Below, one piece after another: positions 26,336 through 36,812 of a stretch of 64,000 nucleotides of DNA (position 1 is the stretch's first letter; every line of letters begins with the position of its first letter). The notes beneath the pieces are model-generated. The model was not told the origin of the DNA. It did not search any database and was given only the letters and a program-made list of their open reading frames with translations. The position numbers were made by a program, and so were the translations under genes. The stretch comes from Thiothrix lacustris DSM 21227. GTDB lineage: Bacteria > Pseudomonadota > Gammaproteobacteria > Thiotrichales > Thiotrichaceae. Location: assembly GCF_000621325.1 (NCBI RefSeq), contig NZ_JHYQ01000016.1, positions 46,407-110,406 of the forward strand, in the 5' to 3' direction.

Positions 26336-28488
26336 AAAGCCGTATATGGCAGTGGTTGCCGTTAGTACTGATTTTTCTGCTGCTACTGGCTTCCTTAACG
26401 TTATTGAATCTTGCCACCCTTAGCCCTAGCAATCTGGAGCGTTATGGGGACTGGCATTTTTACCTGAGTGCTTTGGTGCTGGTGTTACTCAGCATCGTCA
26501 TCCTGATTAATCTGGTGCGGGTCTTTAACCAGTGGCGTACTCGCCAAGCCGGTTCGCGGTTTACCGTGCGGCTAATGACGGGGTTCTTAGTGATGACCTT
26601 GTTGCCAGTACTGTTCGTTTCCCTGTTTGCCGTTAACCTGATAGGCACGCGCATCGACCGCTGGTTTTCAGTCTCCATCGAACGGGCGCTGGAAGACTCG
26701 CTGGAATTAAGTCAACTGGCACTGGAAACCCGCAATCGCCAGTACCTAGGCACACTCGATCGCTTCAAGCCCTCACTTCAGGGCAAAGAGTTGTATGAAA
26801 TACCCCCCATGTTGGAACAGTTACTCAGTATCGGAGCAAGTGAGATTCTGCTGCTGGATGACTCCCAACAAATGCTGGCTTTAGCCATCGAAGACACCGA
26901 AACCTTGATCCCACGGATGCCGAACCGCAGCCTATTCCGTGCCATGCAGATCCGTAATTATTACTACGCCCTCGAACCTGATGCTACCAACAAGCTATTT
27001 TCACGGGTAGCGATCAGCGTCACTTACGGCAAAGACAATAGATTTAACGCGATTTTGACCGCCCGTTTTCCCATTGCTGACAATGAACAAGGGTTGGCAG
27101 AAAGTGTGTTAAAAGCCCGTGACGAATACAAAAGCTTGTTATTTCAGCGTGATATTCTCAAAAGTGTATTCCGTCTGATGATACTGGTCATCATGGTACT
27201 CACTGCGCTGTTTTCCTTGTGGGCAGCCTTTCTCTTTTCACGACGCCTCACCCGCCCCGTGCGCGATCTGGTCGAAGGTACTCTCGCGGTTGCCGCTGGG
27301 GATCTTGATAAAAAAATCCCCGTCTCAGAACGCGACGACTTCAGCATGTTAGCACTGTCGTTCAACACCATGACCAAACGCCTCTCTGATGCCCGTGCGG
27401 AACGTGAACAAGCTCGCCGCCAATTGCAACAAGAGCACGATTACTTACACGTAGTCTTGGAACACTTATCCTCTGGCGTCATTACACTCGACGAAAACGG
27501 CATTATCCGGCGTATCAACACGGCCGCCAGTACCATTCTCAACATGGCACTGCTTGAACAAGTCGGCAAGCCTCTCGCCACACTCAGCGATAACCTACCC
27601 CCGTTACAACCCTTCCTTGAAATGGTACAAACCCACTGGCAAGACATGCAAGCCGGGCAGGAATGGCAGTCTGAAATCACTCTAAACACCGACAAAGGCC
27701 GCCTGATTCTAGTCTGCCGAGGCGCATCGCTACCGCCAGGTGCGGCGAGTCAACAAGGCTCTGTATTGGTATTTGATGACGTCACTGACCTGATCCAGTC
27801 CGAACATGATGCCGCTTGGGGCGAAGTAGCGCGACGACTAGCGCACGAAATCAAAAATCCACTGACGCCGATCCAGCTATCCGCCGAACGCCTGAGCCGT
27901 AAACTTTCCGGCGAACTGAATGAGGAATCCGCCAACTTCCTCAAACGCATGACCAACACCATCGTGCAGCAAGTAGACAACCTGAAGTCGATGGTTAATG
28001 CCTTCAGTGACTATGCGCGTGCTCCTAACCTACACGTCCAACCGGTCGATCTGAACACCTTGGTACAGGAAGTCGCAGAGCTATACCGCCTCAATGAAGG
28101 TCAGGTCAACATTATTCTGCAACTGGACGCGGATCTACCACGCCTGCGACTCGACATCCACCGTCTCCGCCAACTACTGGTCAATCTAACCAAGAATGCA
28201 CTCGAAGCGCTGGAAGAACACCATGTCAGCCCCGCCAACATCACCATCAGTACCCAGTATCACCCGGACAGCAAGCAAGCTATGCTTAACATTCACGACA
28301 ATGGCCCCGGCATTCCGGTGGAATTGTTGCCACGTCTGTTCGAGCCTTACGTCACTAGCAAACACAAAGGTACTGGACTAGGCTTAGCCATCGTGAAAAA
28401 AATCGTTGAAGAACACGGCGGACACCTCACCGCCCGCAATCATGACAACGGAGGCGCTATAATCAGCGTGAGGTTTCCGTTGAACTAA
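26320..28488 (+). CDS. ntrY: NtrY-like sensor histidine kinase
   Basis: 722 aa membrane kinase. Three N-terminal transmembrane segments (about 13-30, 46-68, 84-108), a periplasmic region of about 170 aa, a fourth segment near 285-310, a HAMP domain (about 313-365), a PAS domain (about 375-480), then HisKA with phospho-acceptor His509 in 'LAHEIKNPLTPIQ' and a HATPase ('NLTKNALEAL', 'DNGPGIP', 'GTGLGLAIV'). It starts with GTG inside the DUF4390 gene. The partner regulator follows 12 bp downstream. The family is linked to nitrogen and redox or envelope sensing in other bacteria; the signal here is unknown. Confidence 0.88.
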   Translation: MADTLKSRIWQWLPLVLIFLLLLASLTLLNLATLSPSNLERYGDWHFYLSALVLVLLSIVILINLVRVFNQWRTRQAGSRFTVRLMTGFLVMTLLPVLFVSLFAVNLIGTRIDRWFSVSIERALEDSLELSQLALETRNRQYLGTLDRFKPSLQGKELYEIPPMLEQLLSIGASEILLLDDSQQMLALAIEDTETLIPRMPNRSLFRAMQIRNYYYALEPDATNKLFSRVAISVTYGKDNRFNAILTARFPIADNEQGLAESVLKARDEYKSLLFQRDILKSVFRLMILVIMVLTALFSLWAAFLFSRRLTRPVRDLVEGTLAVAAGDLDKKIPVSERDDFSMLALSFNTMTKRLSDARAEREQARRQLQQEHDYLHVVLEHLSSGVITLDENGIIRRINTAASTILNMALLEQVGKPLATLSDNLPPLQPFLEMVQTHWQDMQAGQEWQSEITLNTDKGRLILVCRGASLPPGAASQQGSVLVFDDVTDLIQSEHDAAWGEVARRLAHEIKNPLTPIQLSAERLSRKLSGELNEESANFLKRMTNTIVQQVDNLKSMVNAFSDYARAPNLHVQPVDLNTLVQEVAELYRLNEGQVNIILQLDADLPRLRLDIHRLRQLLVNLTKNALEALEEHHVSPANITISTQYHPDSKQAMLNIHDNGPGIPVELLPRLFEPYVTSKHKGTGLGLAIVKKIVEEHGGHLTARNHDNGGAIISVRFPLN

Positions 28489-28500
28489 GGAGCAGGGAAG

Positions 28501-29886
28501 ATGACAGCACAATACATCATGGTCGTAGACGACGAGCCGGACATCCGCCAACTTGTCAGTGAAATTCTCGAAGACGAAGGCTATCGGGTCGTGACTGCCG
28601 AAAATGCCGCCAAAGCCAAAGAACTGCACCGCAGCCGCAAACCCGACTTGGTACTCCTTGACATCTGGATGCCCGGGCAAGACGGCATTTCCCTGCTCAA
28701 GGAATGGCGTGAAAACGACACACTGTGCTGCCCGGTGATCATGATGTCCGGTCACGGCACGATTGAAACAGCGGTTGAAGCCACCAAGCTAGGCGCTCAA
28801 GATTTCATCGAAAAACCACTCTCGATGGCCAAAATGCTCTTGACCATCAGCAATGCCCTTCGCGCCAGCCAACTGGAAAAGGAAAATCGGGGTTTACGCA
28901 AACAAATCAGCAATTCGCTAGAACCCGTAGGCAGCAGCCAAACGATGCAACGGCTGCGAGAACAAGCCAAACGCATTGCCCAGCATGACACCCGGGTGTT
29001 GCTGTACGGCGAACCGGGCGTTGGCAAGGAAACCTTTGCCCGTCATATTCATGCACTCAGCAGCCGTAAGCAGCGCCCGTTTGTACGTGCTGCCCTATCC
29101 ACCAGTAAAAGTACCGGCCACGCCTCCCTCAATAGCGTGCTATTTGGGCGTGAAGACCTTGGTAAAATTCAGTATGGCCTGCTTGACGAAGCCAATGGCG
29201 GGGTATTATTTCTAGCAGAAATTTTTGAGCTGGATCATGACGCCCAAAGCCGCCTGCTGAACGCCCTCAAGGAAAACCGTTACATGCGTATCGGTGGCAA
29301 TGACTGGATTGACATGGATATTACCCTGATGGTGTCCTCTTCCCACGATTTGCAGGATGATGTCAAAGGCGGCAAGTTCAACGAAGAACTGTATTACTTG
29401 CTCAATATCGTACCGGTGATGATCCCCCCCCTGCACGAACACCCAGAAGATGTCCCTGAACTGCTCAACCATTACGTCGACATGCTCACCGCGCAAGAAG
29501 GCCTACCGTACCGGCATATTTCATTGGCGGCGCAAAACTTCCTACGCAACCACACTTGGCCCGGCAATATCCGCGAATTGCGCAATCTGGTACAGCGCTT
29601 GCTAATCCTCGGTACCGAAACAGAAGTCTCACTGGATGAGACAGAAGAAGCCGTCGGTGCACGTATTCCACTATTTTCGCAGGAAATCGGGCAAATCCCC
29701 GAAAGTCTGTTCGACCTACCACTACGTCAAGCACGCGAACAGTTTGAACACGACTACCTGATTTACCAGCTCAAACAGGCGGATGGTAATGTCAGCAAGC
29801 TCGCGGATCAGGTAAAAATGGAGCGCACCCATTTGTACCGCAAAATGCGTTCCCTCAACGTTGACCCCAAAAAATACGGACGCTAA
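28501..29886 (+). CDS. ntrX: NtrX-like response regulator with degenerate AAA+ domain
   Basis: 461 aa. Receiver domain with phospho-acceptor Asp54 ('LLDIWMPG') and conserved Lys ('FIEKPLS'). The AAA+ domain keeps Walker A ('GEPGVGKE', near 170). However, the sigma-54 contact loop GAFTGA is replaced by 'DLGKIQ' (219-224), the Walker B Asp is Ala239 ('LFLAEI'), and the usual 'YYRLN' and 'LRER' arginine sites read 'YYLLN' and 'LHEH'. The sensor II region 'WPGNIRELRN' and the C-terminal Fis-type HTH ('GNVSKLADQVKMERTHLYRKM') are intact. It probably binds DNA under NtrY control but does not open sigma-54 promoters. Confidence 0.88.
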   Translation: MTAQYIMVVDDEPDIRQLVSEILEDEGYRVVTAENAAKAKELHRSRKPDLVLLDIWMPGQDGISLLKEWRENDTLCCPVIMMSGHGTIETAVEATKLGAQDFIEKPLSMAKMLLTISNALRASQLEKENRGLRKQISNSLEPVGSSQTMQRLREQAKRIAQHDTRVLLYGEPGVGKETFARHIHALSSRKQRPFVRAALSTSKSTGHASLNSVLFGREDLGKIQYGLLDEANGGVLFLAEIFELDHDAQSRLLNALKENRYMRIGGNDWIDMDITLMVSSSHDLQDDVKGGKFNEELYYLLNIVPVMIPPLHEHPEDVPELLNHYVDMLTAQEGLPYRHISLAAQNFLRNHTWPGNIRELRNLVQRLLILGTETEVSLDETEEAVGARIPLFSQEIGQIPESLFDLPLRQAREQFEHDYLIYQLKQADGNVSKLADQVKMERTHLYRKMRSLNVDPKKYGR

Positions 29887-29895
29887 ACCCACGTT

Positions 29896-31269
29896 ATGAA
29901 AATCCTGATCCTTGGCGCGGGGCAAGTTGGCCATTCCGTTGCCGCCTCACTGGCAAATGAAGACAACGATGTCACCATCGTCGATACCAATGCCACGGCG
30001 TTGCGAGACATACGCGAAAAGCTGGATGTGCGAGTAGAAATCGGCCAAGCCTCTTACCCGCGCGTGCTAGAACGCGCCGGGATAGAAGACGCCGACATGC
30101 TGATTGCCGTCACCAACAGCGACGAAATCAATATGGTGGCTTGCCAGATTGCGCATACCCTTTACCATACTCCGACCAAGATTGCCCGTATCCGCTCTTC
30201 ACACTACTTGGATCACCCAGAGCTTTTTACCCCCGAATCCGTGCCGATTGACGTATTGATCAGCCCGGAACAACTGGTCACGGAACACATTTTTCGTCTA
30301 ATTTCCCACCCTGGTGCTTTACAAATCATCAACTTCGCCGATGGCAAGGTACAGATAGTTGGGGTCAAGGCATTGCATGATGGCCCACTCATTGGTCATC
30401 CCTTGAAAGCCATGCGCGAACACATGCCCGGCGTGGAAGCACGCGTCGCCGCCATTTTCCGCAAAGGCAAGCCCATCAAGGCCAGCGAAGACACCATTGT
30501 CGAAGTCAACGATGAAATCCTATTCATCGCCAGTCCCAAACATATCCGCTCCATTATCAGTGAGTTGCGCAAACTGGATAAGCCTTACAAGCGCATCATG
30601 CTGGCGGGTGGCGGCAATATCGGCAACCGGCTAGCACGCTTACTGGAAGCCTCACGTTATCAGGTCAAAATCATTGAAAAAAACAATGACCGCGCCGCCA
30701 AACTAGCCGAGCGCCTCGACAAAACCATCGTGCTGGAAGGCGATGCCGCCGACGAAAACTTGCTGATCGAAGAAAACATCGAAAACACCGATGTATTTGT
30801 CGCCATCACCAATGATGACGAAGCCAATATCCTCTCCTCCATGCTCGCCAAACGTTTAGGGGCAAGACGGGTCATGTGCCTGATTAATCGCCCCAGCTAC
30901 ATTGATCTGGTGGAAAGCAGCATCGACCTTGCCATTTCCCCGCAGCAAATCACCATTGGTGCTTTACTAACCCACATCCGCCGGGGCGACATTGTGGCCG
31001 TACACGCACTGCGTCGGGGGTCTGCCGAAGCCATCGAAGTAGTTGCTCACGGCGATTACAAAACCTCCCGTGTGGTGGGAAGACGCTTAGATGAAATCAA
31101 GCTTCCTCCTAGCACAACCATTGGCGCACTCATACGCGGGGAAACTATCCTCATGGCAGCTCATAATATTGTCGTGCAAGCAGATGACCATATCATTATG
31201 CTCGTGACCGACAAACGCTACGTGCCTGCCGTGGAAAAACTGTTCCAGGTGGGTCTTCACTACTTCTGA
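29896..31269 (+). CDS. trkA: Trk potassium uptake NAD-binding subunit TrkA
   Basis: 457 aa peripheral inner-membrane protein that gates the TrkH channel. Two tandem RCK halves are visible, each starting with a Rossmann glycine motif ('[11 protein letters not shown]' at residue 5, '[11 protein letters not shown]' near 236) and ending in a TrkA-C domain ('[11 protein letters not shown]...', '[14 protein letters not shown]'). It begins 9 bp after ntrX and is followed 12 bp later by trkH, so uptake genes and regulator may share a transcript. Length and motifs are those of the complete two-domain TrkA. Confidence 0.97.
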   Translation: MKILILGAGQVGHSVAASLANEDNDVTIVDTNATALRDIREKLDVRVEIGQASYPRVLERAGIEDADMLIAVTNSDEINMVACQIAHTLYHTPTKIARIRSSHYLDHPELFTPESVPIDVLISPEQLVTEHIFRLISHPGALQIINFADGKVQIVGVKALHDGPLIGHPLKAMREHMPGVEARVAAIFRKGKPIKASEDTIVEVNDEILFIASPKHIRSIISELRKLDKPYKRIMLAGGGNIGNRLARLLEASRYQVKIIEKNNDRAAKLAERLDKTIVLEGDAADENLLIEENIENTDVFVAITNDDEANILSSMLAKRLGARRVMCLINRPSYIDLVESSIDLAISPQQITIGALLTHIRRGDIVAVHALRRGSAEAIEVVAHGDYKTSRVVGRRLDEIKLPPSTTIGALIRGETILMAAHNIVVQADDHIIMLVTDKRYVPAVEKLFQVGLHYF

Positions 31270-31281
31270 CGCGACAGGCTT

Positions 31282-32733
31282 ATGCAATACAAAGTCATTC
31301 AGCGTATTTTAGGTCTACTGATCATGGTGTTCAGTTTGACCATGCTCCCCCCGATTCTGGTCGGCTGGATGATGGGTGACCCAGAATTGACACCCTTTTG
31401 GGAAGGTTTTTTGCTGACCCTTGCCGTAGGGTTTGTGCTGTGGCTACCCGTACACCGGGAACGGCGTGACCTGCGCCTGCGCGATGGCTTCCTGATTGCA
31501 GTGTTGTTTTGGACAATGCTCAGTGCCGTAGGCATGACGCCCTTTCTGCTAGCAGACGAGTTAAACATGAGCGCCGCCGATGCTTTTTTTGAAACCGTAT
31601 CGGGGTTTACTACAACGGGTGCAACGGTTCTGGTCGGTATCGACAGCTTGCCACGTTCTCTGAACTTTTATCGCATGGAACTGCACTGGCTGGGGGGCAT
31701 GGGGATTATCGTGCTGGCCGTTGCCATCCTGCCTATGCTAGGCGTTGGGGGAATGCAGCTTTATCGAGCCGAAACACCAGGCCCGATCAAGGATGCCAAG
31801 CTGACGCCGCGCATTACCGAAACCGCCAAGCTATTGTGGTACGTGTATCTGGCGCTGACACTGCTGTGTGTATTCGCCTATCGGGTTGCTGGCATGAACT
31901 GGTTTGATGCGGTTTGCCATGCGTTTTCCGTGCTATCGACCGGCGGGTTTTCTACCCATGACTCCAGCATGGCGTATTTCGACAATGGGCTGATTGATTA
32001 CATCACCATTTTTTTCATGTTACTGGCAGGCATGAATTTCAGCCTGCATTTTGTGGTGTGGAACCAGCGTGAACTAGGGCTTTATTGGCGGGACTCAGAA
32101 TTCCGTGCCTATATCAGTGTGATTGTGTTACTGACCCTGACAGCCTTTGCTTTATTGATGGGCTTTCATACTCTCACCGATCCTGAGCAGGCTTTCCGCT
32201 ACGCTTTATTCCATGTGACATCGGTGATGACCTCGACAGGTTTGATCGTCACCGATCATTCGGTTTGGCCTAACCTGTTGCCTGTTTTGCTGATTTTTTC
32301 CAGCTTTGTGGGGGGCTGTGCGGGTTCGACAGGTGGGGGGATCAAGGTTATTCGCTTCCTGTTGTTGATGAAACAAGGCATACGCGAAGTCACACTCTTG
32401 CCGCACCCGGCAGCTCACCTTCACATCAAGATCAACGGGGAACCGGTATCTGAGCAAGTCGTGAAGTCCATATGGGGATTTTTTGCCATGTATATCGCGG
32501 TATTTACGGTTTTCATGCTCGGTTTGATCGCAGCGGGAGAAAATCAGGTCACCGCTTTTTCCGCAGTAGCTGCCACGCTGAATAATATGGGCGTTGGGCT
32601 AGGTGATGTGGCGTCCAATTTTGCGGGGTTGAATGATTTTTCTAAATGGTGGCTATCACTGGCGATGCTCATGGGACGGCTAGAACTATTTACTGTGCTA
32701 GTATTGTTAACGCCTGCCTTCTGGCGTCGCTGA
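31282..32733 (+). CDS. trkH: Trk potassium uptake channel subunit TrkH (copy 1)
   Basis: 483 aa polytopic protein with the four-repeat P-loop layout of K+ transporters. Selectivity-filter regions: 'SGFTTTGATV', 'LSTGGFSTHDSS', 'TSTGLIVTDHS' and 'GCAGSTGGG'. The third is unusual, with TGLIV where most TrkH proteins have TGF/Y-TT. It follows trkA at 12 bp. A second gene of the same length and clearly the same origin begins 18 bp downstream, so this is a tandem duplication. The filter difference suggests the copies may differ in ion selectivity or affinity. Confidence 0.95.
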   Translation: MQYKVIQRILGLLIMVFSLTMLPPILVGWMMGDPELTPFWEGFLLTLAVGFVLWLPVHRERRDLRLRDGFLIAVLFWTMLSAVGMTPFLLADELNMSAADAFFETVSGFTTTGATVLVGIDSLPRSLNFYRMELHWLGGMGIIVLAVAILPMLGVGGMQLYRAETPGPIKDAKLTPRITETAKLLWYVYLALTLLCVFAYRVAGMNWFDAVCHAFSVLSTGGFSTHDSSMAYFDNGLIDYITIFFMLLAGMNFSLHFVVWNQRELGLYWRDSEFRAYISVIVLLTLTAFALLMGFHTLTDPEQAFRYALFHVTSVMTSTGLIVTDHSVWPNLLPVLLIFSSFVGGCAGSTGGGIKVIRFLLLMKQGIREVTLLPHPAAHLHIKINGEPVSEQVVKSIWGFFAMYIAVFTVFMLGLIAAGENQVTAFSAVAATLNNMGVGLGDVASNFAGLNDFSKWWLSLAMLMGRLELFTVLVLLTPAFWRR

Positions 32734-32751
32734 GAGTAATTAAGAGGTTTA

Positions 32752-34203
32752 GTGCAGTTTAGAGTCATACAACGGGTACTGGGTTTATTACTGATGGTAT
32801 TCAGCTTGACCATGTTACCGCCTATTTTAGTGGGCTGGGCAATGGGTGACCCCGATATCATGCCATTCTGGGAAAGCCTGGCGTTGTTATTGCTCGGCGG
32901 GTTATTACTATGGTTCCCCGTGTACCGACAACGGGGTGAATTGCGCTCGCGGGATGGTTTCCTGATTGTGGTGCTGTTCTGGGTGGTGCTGGGCGTTTCA
33001 GGTTCACTCCCGTTTATCTTCTCGGATGCTGTCGACATTTCAGTCACAGATGCGGTGTTTGAATCCATTTCCGGCCTGACAACCACCGGGGCAACGGTCA
33101 TTGTCGGGTTGGATGGCTTACCCCGTTCCGTGTTGTTTTACCGACAGGAATTGCAGTGGTTGGGCGGTATGGGGATTATCGTGTTAGCCGTGGCTATCTT
33201 GCCGATTCTGGGTGTAGGTGGGATGCAGCTTTACCGTGCCGAAACACCAGGCCCCATGAAAGATACGAAGTTAACCCCGCGCATTACCGAAACCGCCAAG
33301 TTGTTATGGTATATCTACCTCGCGCTCACCGTGCTATGTGCCATCGCTTTTCGGATAGGGGGCATGGATTGGTTCGATGCAGTTTCCCACAGTTTCAGCA
33401 CGGTTGCGATTGGTGGTTTTTCAACCCATGATTCCAGCATGGCGCATTTTGATAGCACGGTATTGGAATCCATCGCCATCGTGTTCATGTTGTTGGGCGG
33501 CGTCAATTTTGGCTTGCACTTCATGGCATGGCGCAGTGTCAGTATCCGGGGTTATCTACGCGATTCAGAGTTCAGGGCGTATGCCAGTATGATTGGCGGG
33601 TTAGCATTGGTCAGCACGGTCTACCTGTTTTATACCGAAACCCATGCTGAATTATCGCAGGCGTTACGGCATTCCTTGTTTCATGTGGTTTCCATCGCGA
33701 CAACCACAGGCTTCACCACCACAGGCTACAGTGAGTGGCCGGGCTTTTTACCTGTTTTGTTATTGTTCGCCAGTTTCATTGGCGGGTGCGCAGGCTCTAC
33801 CGCTGGCGGTATGAAGGTTATCCGTTTCCTGTTATTGGTGAAGCAGGGTATGCGTGAGGTGAAGCGATTAATTCACCCTAATGCCCGCATACGCATCAAA
33901 ATCAACCGCCACCCATTACCTGAAAATGTAGTACAGGCGGTTTGGGGATTTTTCTCAGTCTACATTGCCGTATTTGTGGGCTTTATGTTGGTACTGATGG
34001 CGCGTGGACATGATCAGATCACCGCTTTTTCCGCCGTAGCTGCCTCGCTAAACAACCTCGGCCCCGGCTTGGGTAATGTCGCGGGTAACTTTGCGAGCTT
34101 GGATGATTTCTCAAAATGGTGGCTATGCCTGGCAATGCTAATGGGGCGCTTGGAGCTATTCACCATGCTGGTTGTGTTGACACCTGCATTCTGGCGCAAG
34201 TAG
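32752..34203 (+). CDS. trkH: Trk potassium uptake channel subunit TrkH (copy 2)
   Basis: 483 aa, exactly the length of copy 1 and colinear with it along the whole chain (shared blocks such as 'RVLGLLLMVFSLTMLPPILVGW' in slightly varied form). The start is GTG at 32752 with AAGAGG upstream. Filter regions are 'SGLTTTGATV', 'VAIGGFSTHDSS', 'TTTGFTTTGYS' and 'GCAGSTAGG'; the third is canonical here, unlike copy 1, while the second begins AIGG rather than STGG. Codons have diverged well beyond silent changes, so the duplication is not recent. It would share TrkA with copy 1. Confidence 0.95.
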   Translation: MQFRVIQRVLGLLLMVFSLTMLPPILVGWAMGDPDIMPFWESLALLLLGGLLLWFPVYRQRGELRSRDGFLIVVLFWVVLGVSGSLPFIFSDAVDISVTDAVFESISGLTTTGATVIVGLDGLPRSVLFYRQELQWLGGMGIIVLAVAILPILGVGGMQLYRAETPGPMKDTKLTPRITETAKLLWYIYLALTVLCAIAFRIGGMDWFDAVSHSFSTVAIGGFSTHDSSMAHFDSTVLESIAIVFMLLGGVNFGLHFMAWRSVSIRGYLRDSEFRAYASMIGGLALVSTVYLFYTETHAELSQALRHSLFHVVSIATTTGFTTTGYSEWPGFLPVLLLFASFIGGCAGSTAGGMKVIRFLLLVKQGMREVKRLIHPNARIRIKINRHPLPENVVQAVWGFFSVYIAVFVGFMLVLMARGHDQITAFSAVAASLNNLGPGLGNVAGNFASLDDFSKWWLCLAMLMGRLELFTMLVVLTPAFWRK

Positions 34204-34355
34204 TACGGTTAATCTGTTCTGTAAAGCCGTTCATCACTCTCATCCCGTGCTGACTGGGTGGATTCGGTATACTCCGCCACACAAGGAAGTATGTGCATGG
34301 CATGGACGCCTTTCCCTAAATCCCCGCAATAATAAAACAACTAAGGGAATACCTC

Positions 34356-34976
34356 ATGAGCAAGTACTCGCAAAGTGGCATGACCATGATAGAGCTTCTC
34401 GTTACTATCGCCATAGTAGCGATACTAGCCAGCATGGCGATGCCATCACTACGTGAAATGATTGAAAACAACCGCCTAACTTCCCTTAATAATCAATTAG
34501 TCTCGACCCTCAACTATGTGCGGGCTGAATCTGTCAAGCGTACTTACAATGTCACGATGTGTGTGCGAGCTGATGATGGTACAGATGCAGACTCGGAACC
34601 GGAATGTGCCACATCTGGCGGTTTTGAAAACGGCTGGATCGTGTTTGTAGACTGCAATGGTAATAACCAACTGGATTCAACCGGCTGCAATTACGGCCCC
34701 GGCAACACCAATGCGAGAGAAGAAATCCTGCTGGATACCACACCCGACTTCAATGGCATAACCATCACCAGCAATAGCAGCAACCCAAACATCATTAGCT
34801 ACAAACCCAACGGCAATGTCGCGAATGCTGGAACATTAACCATTGGCACAGAAGGTGCTGCTGAACTAGAACTTGACTTTGCCCTGAATACCACCCCCCG
34901 TTACAAGATAGTTATTTCAGCACTGACTGGGCGTATTCGTTCTTGTAAAGTTAAAACAGGCACCAGTGGCTGCTGA
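34356..34976 (+). CDS. Type IV pilin-like protein (GspH/FimT family)
   Basis: 206 aa with a class III prepilin leader: cleavage after Gly8 in 'SQSGMTMIELLVTIAIVAIL', the conserved Glu at +5 and a hydrophobic helix. A FimT/GspH globular domain follows. Four cysteines in the C-terminal part ('NVTMCVRADDG', 'SEPECATSGG', 'FVDCNGNNQL') and a final 'SCKVKTGTSGC' pair suggest disulfides, typical of minor pilins. The gene stands alone, without other pilus genes nearby. It is likely a minor pilin that primes type IV pili or a type II secretion pseudopilus encoded elsewhere, and FimT homologues also act in DNA uptake. Confidence 0.88.
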   Translation: MSKYSQSGMTMIELLVTIAIVAILASMAMPSLREMIENNRLTSLNNQLVSTLNYVRAESVKRTYNVTMCVRADDGTDADSEPECATSGGFENGWIVFVDCNGNNQLDSTGCNYGPGNTNAREEILLDTTPDFNGITITSNSSNPNIISYKPNGNVANAGTLTIGTEGAAELELDFALNTTPRYKIVISALTGRIRSCKVKTGTSGC

Positions 34977-35097
34977 TGAATAATCCCTTGGCATGAATAA
35001 AATTTAATTGCGTGTTCGGTTGGTTTCGCGGAAAATCTTTTAGGTTTTACAACAACAAACATGCGCCAGATCAATGCGGTGCAGCAATTTTCCGGCA

Positions 35098-35103
35098 TAT
35101 AAT
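35098..35103 (+). promoter_or_regulatory. Possible -10 element for the pgi-glycogen operon
   Basis: A perfect TATAAT lies 45 bp before the pgi start in the 171 bp gap after the pilin gene. No good TTGACA-like -35 sits at 16-18 bp spacing, so an activator may be needed or the match may be chance. Confidence 0.35.
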
Positions 35104-35147
35104 TTGCATAAACAAGATTCTGCCGGCCACCCGAACAAGGAGAGATC

Positions 35148-36800
35148 ATGCAGAAGCCACCAATGCACCACACCGTCAATCAAGCCTTACAACACCATTA
35201 CCAAACACTGCGCACCGTCCACATGCGTGAACTGTTCGCGGCTGACCCCGAACGCTTCGAGCACTTTTCCCTGCAAGTCGGCGATATCTTGCTCGACTAT
35301 TCCAAAAACCGTATCACCGCTGAAACCCTGCAATTGCTGACACAACTGGCGGAAGTCGCCGATGTGGCAGGCTGGCGCGACCGCATGTTCCAAGGCGACA
35401 AAATCAACAATACCGAACAGCGTGCCGTGCTGCACACCGCCTTGCGTAACCAAAGCAATACACCCGTGAGGGTGGATGGCGAAGATGTCATGCCCGATGT
35501 CAACGCGGTCATCGCCCAGATGAGCGCATTCGCCGAGCGGGTACGCAGCGGCGCGTGGACAGGCTATACTGGCAAAGCCATTGTGGATGTGGTGAACATT
35601 GGCATCGGCGGTTCCGACCTTGGCCCGCACATGGTGTATCAGGCGCTCAAAACCTACCGGCATTCACGGCTGGAGATGCATTATGTCTCCAACGTTGATG
35701 GTGCGCACATCAAGGAAAAACTGGAAACCCTCGACCCCGAAACCACCCTGTTCATCGTCGCCTCGAAAACCTTTACCACGCAGGAAACCATGACCAATGC
35801 CGCCTATGCGCGTGACTGGTTCCTGCAACACGCGGGGGATGCCGCGCATATCGCCAAGCATTTCGTCGCCGTTTCCACCAACCGTGAAGCCGTCACCGAC
35901 TTCGGGATTGACCCGGACAATATGTTCGGTTTCTGGGACTGGGTAGGCGGGCGCTATTCGCTGTGGTCAGCCATTGGGCTTTCCATCGTGCTGGCGGTCG
36001 GTGCAGACAACTTCCGCCGCTTGCTGGGTGGCGCACACGAGATGGACACGCACTTCCGAGATGCACCATTTGAGCGCAATATGCCGGTCATCATGGCGCT
36101 GTTAGGCGTTTGGTACAGCAATTTCTTTGGGGCAGCCACGCAGGCAATCTTGCCTTACGACCATTACTTGCGCAGCTTGCCGCTGTACCTGCAACAGGCT
36201 GACATGGAAAGCAACGGTAAATCTGTCGACCGCGACGGGCACAACGTGGATTACGAAACCGGCCCAATCATCTGGGGCACGAGTGGCATTAACGGGCAAC
36301 ACGCTTTTTACCAGTTGATCCATCAGGGAACACGCTTGATTCCGGCGGATTTCATCATTTCAGCGACCCAGCCCAACGGCTTGCACGAGCAGCATGACAT
36401 CCTCATGGCCAACTTTCTGGCGCAAACCGAAGCCTTAATGCACGGGCGCTCCCTTGAGGAAACCATCAGCGGTGGCGTCAGCGAACCCCATGCCCCCAAA
36501 GTCTTTGCAGGCAACCACCCCAGCAACGCCCTGTTACTGGATGCGCTCACCCCGCACAGTCTGGGAATGCTAATTGCCCTCTACGAACACAAGATTTTCG
36601 TGCAAGGCATTATCTGGAACCTGAACTCCTTCGACCAATGGGGCGTGGAACTCGGCAAGCAACTCGCCAAACGCATCCAACCCGAACTGAATACCACCGA
36701 AGCCGTCACCAGCCACGATGCTTCCACCAATGGCCTGATCAACCACTATCGCCAGCGCCGCCATGCAGCGATGCAGAGTGGCAAAGCGCCGCACCATTAA
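35148..36800 (+). CDS. pgi: Glucose-6-phosphate isomerase
   Basis: 550 aa, full length for the long bacterial Pgi. It interconverts glucose-6-phosphate and fructose-6-phosphate. Signature regions are present: '[15 protein letters not shown]', '[17 protein letters not shown]', '[19 protein letters not shown]' and '[18 protein letters not shown]'. The start at 35148 has AAGGAGAG 7 nt upstream. It heads a tight plus-strand cluster: glgC begins 12 bp after its stop. The placement makes sense, since it feeds fructose-6-phosphate from carbon fixation or gluconeogenesis into glycogen and receives sugar phosphate on glycogen breakdown. Confidence 0.96.
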   Translation: MQKPPMHHTVNQALQHHYQTLRTVHMRELFAADPERFEHFSLQVGDILLDYSKNRITAETLQLLTQLAEVADVAGWRDRMFQGDKINNTEQRAVLHTALRNQSNTPVRVDGEDVMPDVNAVIAQMSAFAERVRSGAWTGYTGKAIVDVVNIGIGGSDLGPHMVYQALKTYRHSRLEMHYVSNVDGAHIKEKLETLDPETTLFIVASKTFTTQETMTNAAYARDWFLQHAGDAAHIAKHFVAVSTNREAVTDFGIDPDNMFGFWDWVGGRYSLWSAIGLSIVLAVGADNFRRLLGGAHEMDTHFRDAPFERNMPVIMALLGVWYSNFFGAATQAILPYDHYLRSLPLYLQQADMESNGKSVDRDGHNVDYETGPIIWGTSGINGQHAFYQLIHQGTRLIPADFIISATQPNGLHEQHDILMANFLAQTEALMHGRSLEETISGGVSEPHAPKVFAGNHPSNALLLDALTPHSLGMLIALYEHKIFVQGIIWNLNSFDQWGVELGKQLAKRIQPELNTTEAVTSHDASTNGLINHYRQRRHAAMQSGKAPHH

Positions 36801-36812
36801 GGACGACACACC

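Noticed and set aside
34204..34355. TATACT near 34268 as promoter of the pilin gene
   Set aside because: No -35 at workable spacing; weak evidence.
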